DNA from: Flavobacterium panacis
GTDB taxonomy: Bacteria > Bacteroidota > Bacteroidia > Flavobacteriales > Flavobacteriaceae
Direction of reading: 5' to 3'
Length of the DNA: 64,000 nt
Assembly: GCF_024649945.1 (NCBI RefSeq)
Contig: NZ_JANKMS010000002.1
Coordinates: 248,001 to 312,000 of the forward strand
This document shows, piece after piece, positions 61,520-64,000 of the stretch. The translations under genes and the position numbers were made by a program. The notes under the pieces were generated by a model. That model searched no databases, was not told the origin of the DNA, and worked only from the letters and a program-made list of their open reading frames with translations. Numbering within the stretch: the stretch's first letter is position 1; every line of letters starts with the position of its first letter.

Positions 61520-63658
61520 TTATAAATTTTTAATTACAAATTCAGATCTTCTATTTAATTCGTGATCTTCCTCAGAACAAGCATCATCCGTTTTGCATTT
61601 TATAATCGGAACCGATTCTCCATAACCTTTTGCAGTAATTCTTTTGGCTTCGATTCCAGATTGAATAATAAATTCTCTTGTCGAGTTTGCTCTTTTTTGC
61701 GATAAATCTTCATTGAATTTAGCATTTCCTCGTGAATCAGTATGAGAACCTATTTCGATTATCATTCCAGGATATTTCTTCATTAATTCAACAACTCTTC
61801 CTAAAACTACTTTCGATTCTTTACGGATGTACCACATATTATAATCAAAGTAAATCGGATCGGTTTTAATTAATAAGCGGTCTTTGTCTTTCACAACATC
61901 TTTTTCCTGTGCCAGAATTTCTTTTACCTTTTCTTGCTTTTTAACCTCTGCAGCAGCAATTTCAGCTTCTTTTGCTTTTTTCTCTTTCTGCTTTAATTCT
62001 ATTGCAGCAAGTTCTGCTTTTTTCTTATTTTCTTCTTCGATAATAATTTCCTGTTTCCTCTTATTTTCAGCAATTTGTTTTTCTTCCTTTTTAATTGCTT
62101 CTAAAGATCTTAATGCCAACGAAGCATCATTAACTTTATCTCTTGTTTTGTCTAACGTCAGTATTTTTGAAGCATTGGTGTAATTTTCTTTAAATGCTAC
62201 AATTTTATAAGAAACCTCACAAGGAACTGTAAAACTGAATTTTCCATCAACAGAAGTTGTAATCGTATTCAAAATTTTATTTTCTGAATCCTGCAATAAT
62301 ACTGTAGCATTTTCTAAAGCCAACTGCGTATCTACATCTGTAATTGTACCCGCAATAAACTGTTTACAATCTTCAACAATTAAATCTTTAATTTCTTTAA
62401 ATTGATAAATATCGTCTCCGCCTTTTCCTCCTTCTCTATTGGATGCAAAAAATCCTTCCTTAGTATTAGAATCGATATTAAAAGCAAAATCATCTGAATT
62501 TGAATTTAAAGGTAAACCTATATTTACTGGTTTTGAATATTCGTTTCCATTTATTTCAGCAACAAAAACATCCAATGAACCATAACCTAAATGTCCATCA
62601 GAAGAAAAATAGAGCTTATTATCTGCTGATACAAAAGGAAATTGTTCTCTTTTATTGGTATTAATTTCTGATCCTAGATTTTTAGGAGTATCAAAAGCTC
62701 CTTTATTGATATTAACCGAATAAATATCAAAAGAACCTAATGAACCTGGCATATCAGAAGCAAAATATAGCACTTTTTCGTCAGCGCTTAAAGCCGGATG
62801 CTCTGTTGAATAATTTGGACTATTAAAAGGAAGCGAAGTTACATTCGTCCATTTTCCATTTACTAATTCGGCTTTAAAAATCTGAAGATTGGAGATTTTC
62901 TTGTCGTCTTTCTTTTTTCTTTTATTTTTAGAATTATTTCGGGTAAAATAAATTGTTTTTCCATCTTTTGTAAAAACAGCATTCGATTCATGCATTCCTG
63001 TCTTTAATTCTTTAGCGAAATAATGAACAATAGAATCAGCTGAATTTATATTTTTTAACGGAATTGCTACCAAATTCAGATAGGTTTTATTATCCCATTT
63101 GTATTTTTTATCAAATAAATTGGTTTTCAATTTAACTCCGGCAAAAACCAACTTATCATTGTATTTCACAGCTCCAAATTCGGAATTTGGAGTATTTATA
63201 GCTAGATTTTTAATCTCAAAACGTTTCCCTATTGCGCTTACATTCTCAAGGTTTTTAAGGTCCTTTTCAAAGGCAGCAACATCTTCTGGATTTGATGATT
63301 TTGAATAATATTCCTTTAAAACAGCATTCGCATCATCATAACTATTAGTCGCTTTTAAAGTTTGAGCGTATCTAAAATAGTATTCTCTATCCAGATTATT
63401 GCTGTAGTTTTTCACCAAAAGACGGTAATAGCGTTGTGCTTTTACCAAATCATTGGTATAATAATACGAATCGGCTAAATTCTTTATGACTTCTTGAGAA
63501 GGTCTTTCGTCAGCTAATTTTTGGTATAAAACGATAGCTTCAATATAATAAGTTCTGTCAAAAAATTTCTTTGCTCTTATCAATTCCTGATCTTGGGCAC
63601 TTATAAACTGTATTGAAAATACGAATATAATAACGAGTAGTTTTTTCATATTTTTCAT
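61520..63658 (-). CDS. PD40-repeat / OmpA-type protein, type IX secretion-gliding associated
   Basis: About 712 residues from ATG 63658 (a TTG at 63685 would add nine residues and overlap the previous gene). Signal peptide 1-22; TPR-like helices (about 25-130); WD40-like PD40 propeller repeats (about 180-410, including HPALSADEKVLYFASD and FPFVSADNKLYFSSDG); a carboxypeptidase-like beta domain (about 425-510); a Lys/Glu-rich coiled coil (about 520-600); and an OmpA domain (about 600-712) with IEIGSHTDSRGNAKFNEDLS. This PorE-like arrangement follows a PorP/SprF gene by one base, as in clusters that present large type IX adhesins. Confidence 0.92.
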   Translation of the reverse strand: MKNMKKLLVIIFVFSIQFISAQDQELIRAKKFFDRTYYIEAIVLYQKLADERPSQEVIKNLADSYYYTNDLVKAQRYYRLLVKNYSNNLDREYYFRYAQTLKATNSYDDANAVLKEYYSKSSNPEDVAAFEKDLKNLENVSAIGKRFEIKNLAINTPNSEFGAVKYNDKLVFAGVKLKTNLFDKKYKWDNKTYLNLVAIPLKNINSADSIVHYFAKELKTGMHESNAVFTKDGKTIYFTRNNSKNKRKKKDDKKISNLQIFKAELVNGKWTNVTSLPFNSPNYSTEHPALSADEKVLYFASDMPGSLGSFDIYSVNINKGAFDTPKNLGSEINTNKREQFPFVSADNKLYFSSDGHLGYGSLDVFVAEINGNEYSKPVNIGLPLNSNSDDFAFNIDSNTKEGFFASNREGGKGGDDIYQFKEIKDLIVEDCKQFIAGTITDVDTQLALENATVLLQDSENKILNTITTSVDGKFSFTVPCEVSYKIVAFKENYTNASKILTLDKTRDKVNDASLALRSLEAIKKEEKQIAENKRKQEIIIEEENKKKAELAAIELKQKEKKAKEAEIAAAEVKKQEKVKEILAQEKDVVKDKDRLLIKTDPIYFDYNMWYIRKESKVVLGRVVELMKKYPGMIIEIGSHTDSRGNAKFNEDLSQKRANSTREFIIQSGIEAKRITAKGYGESVPIIKCKTDDACSEEDHELNRRSEFVIKNL

Positions 63659-63659
63659 T

Positions 63660-64000
63660 TTAAAAGAATCTTGGTGATTTATCAAATCCTTTTCCTAATA
63701 GATCTAAATCGAACAACAACATAATTTCATGTGTTCCAGAGTTAAACTGCCCGAAATTCGTAAGCGTGTAATCGTATGCATATCCGACTCTTAGCGTTGG
63801 TGTGACATTGATATTAAATAACGCACTTACCGAATCGTCGATTCTATAAGCTGCACCAAATTCAAACTTTTCGTTATACAAAATATTGGCTGTAACGTCT
63901 AAAGTTATTGGAGCTCCTTTAACAAATTTGGACATAAAGGCAGGTTTCAATTTCAGCATATCATTCAGCTGAAAAACATAACCAGCCGTTAAAAACGTGT
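63660..64000 (-). CDS. PorP/SprF family outer-membrane protein, partial (5' end cut by window edge)
   Basis: C-terminal 113 residues only; the frame is open to base 64000 (reading TFLTAGYVFQLNDMLKLKPA at the edge), so the ATG at 63959 is internal. Pattern FGAAYRIDDSVSALFNINV, RVGYAYDYTLTNFGQFNSGT and HEIMLLFDLDL is the PorP/SprF signature. These barrel proteins are encoded just after large surface adhesins whose secretion or attachment they support. The upstream gene outside this window is therefore likely a large T9SS substrate. Confidence 0.88.
   Translation of the reverse strand, partial: TFLTAGYVFQLNDMLKLKPAFMSKFVKGAPITLDVTANILYNEKFEFGAAYRIDDSVSALFNINVTPTLRVGYAYDYTLTNFGQFNSGTHEIMLLFDLDLLGKGFDKSPRFF

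Overview
The window looks like a chromosomal segment of a Flavobacterium-type bacterium (Bacteroidota). The DNA is AT-rich, promoters fit the Bacteroidota pattern (TAnnTTTG -7 boxes, few Shine-Dalgarno sites), and the gene content is typical: DUF4197, DUF5723 and DUF2931 proteins, TonB-dependent receptors, and a PorP/SprF plus OmpA pair linked to type IX secretion and gliding. No rRNA, tRNA, CRISPR array, prophage or complete insertion sequence was seen.

Layout. 0-12 kb holds housekeeping and envelope genes: a fused acyl-CoA mutase (icmF, - strand), an L,D-transpeptidase, a DUF4197 lipoprotein, purU, a cytosolic-looking metal-receptor-like protein and pyrF. Between purU and the next gene is a 1.2 kb non-coding stretch with three tandem copies of a small promoter/terminator unit, which I read as a candidate multicopy small RNA. 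12.2-18.9 kb is a stress-type cluster on the + strand: Dps, CsbD, an AraC-type regulator, a lone receiver protein, a CHASE3-PAS histidine kinase, a DUF4142-like lipoprotein, a beta-barrel protein, and small membrane proteins (lmo0937-like, YtxH, holin-like). Two of its promoters share a 12-mer at the same distance from the -7 box, and a third is similar. 19.3-22.1 kb has a DUF5723 protein and prfA.

22.5-30 kb is an accessory island: a SAMHD1-like HD hydrolase, two small unknowns and a zinc-ribbon TIR protein; then phzF; then three unknown proteins carrying recurring but unnamed motifs. Two of these groups have similar upstream regions containing an identical 15-bp near-palindrome. A composite repeat (palindrome, conserved spacer, terminator, promoter-like end) separates the groups and recurs near 37 kb, which gives the region a cassette-like structure. 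30.6-42.6 kb is a run of mostly + strand lipoproteins, small membrane proteins and unknowns, including two adjacent proteins with possible PD-(D/E)XK nuclease motifs and a 39-residue membrane protein on the - strand.

42.7-48.7 kb has topB, a pair of DUF6265 lipoproteins and an MFS transporter. 48.9-56 kb is an iron-uptake locus: two TonB-dependent receptors, a PepSY membrane protein and a DUF4198 protein, three of them with a Fur-box-like element near the promoter. 56-64 kb has an amino-acid permease, valS, a DUF1573 protein, a lipoprotein, and a PD40/OmpA protein next to a PorP/SprF protein cut by the right edge. Several families of short degenerate intergenic repeats recur throughout.
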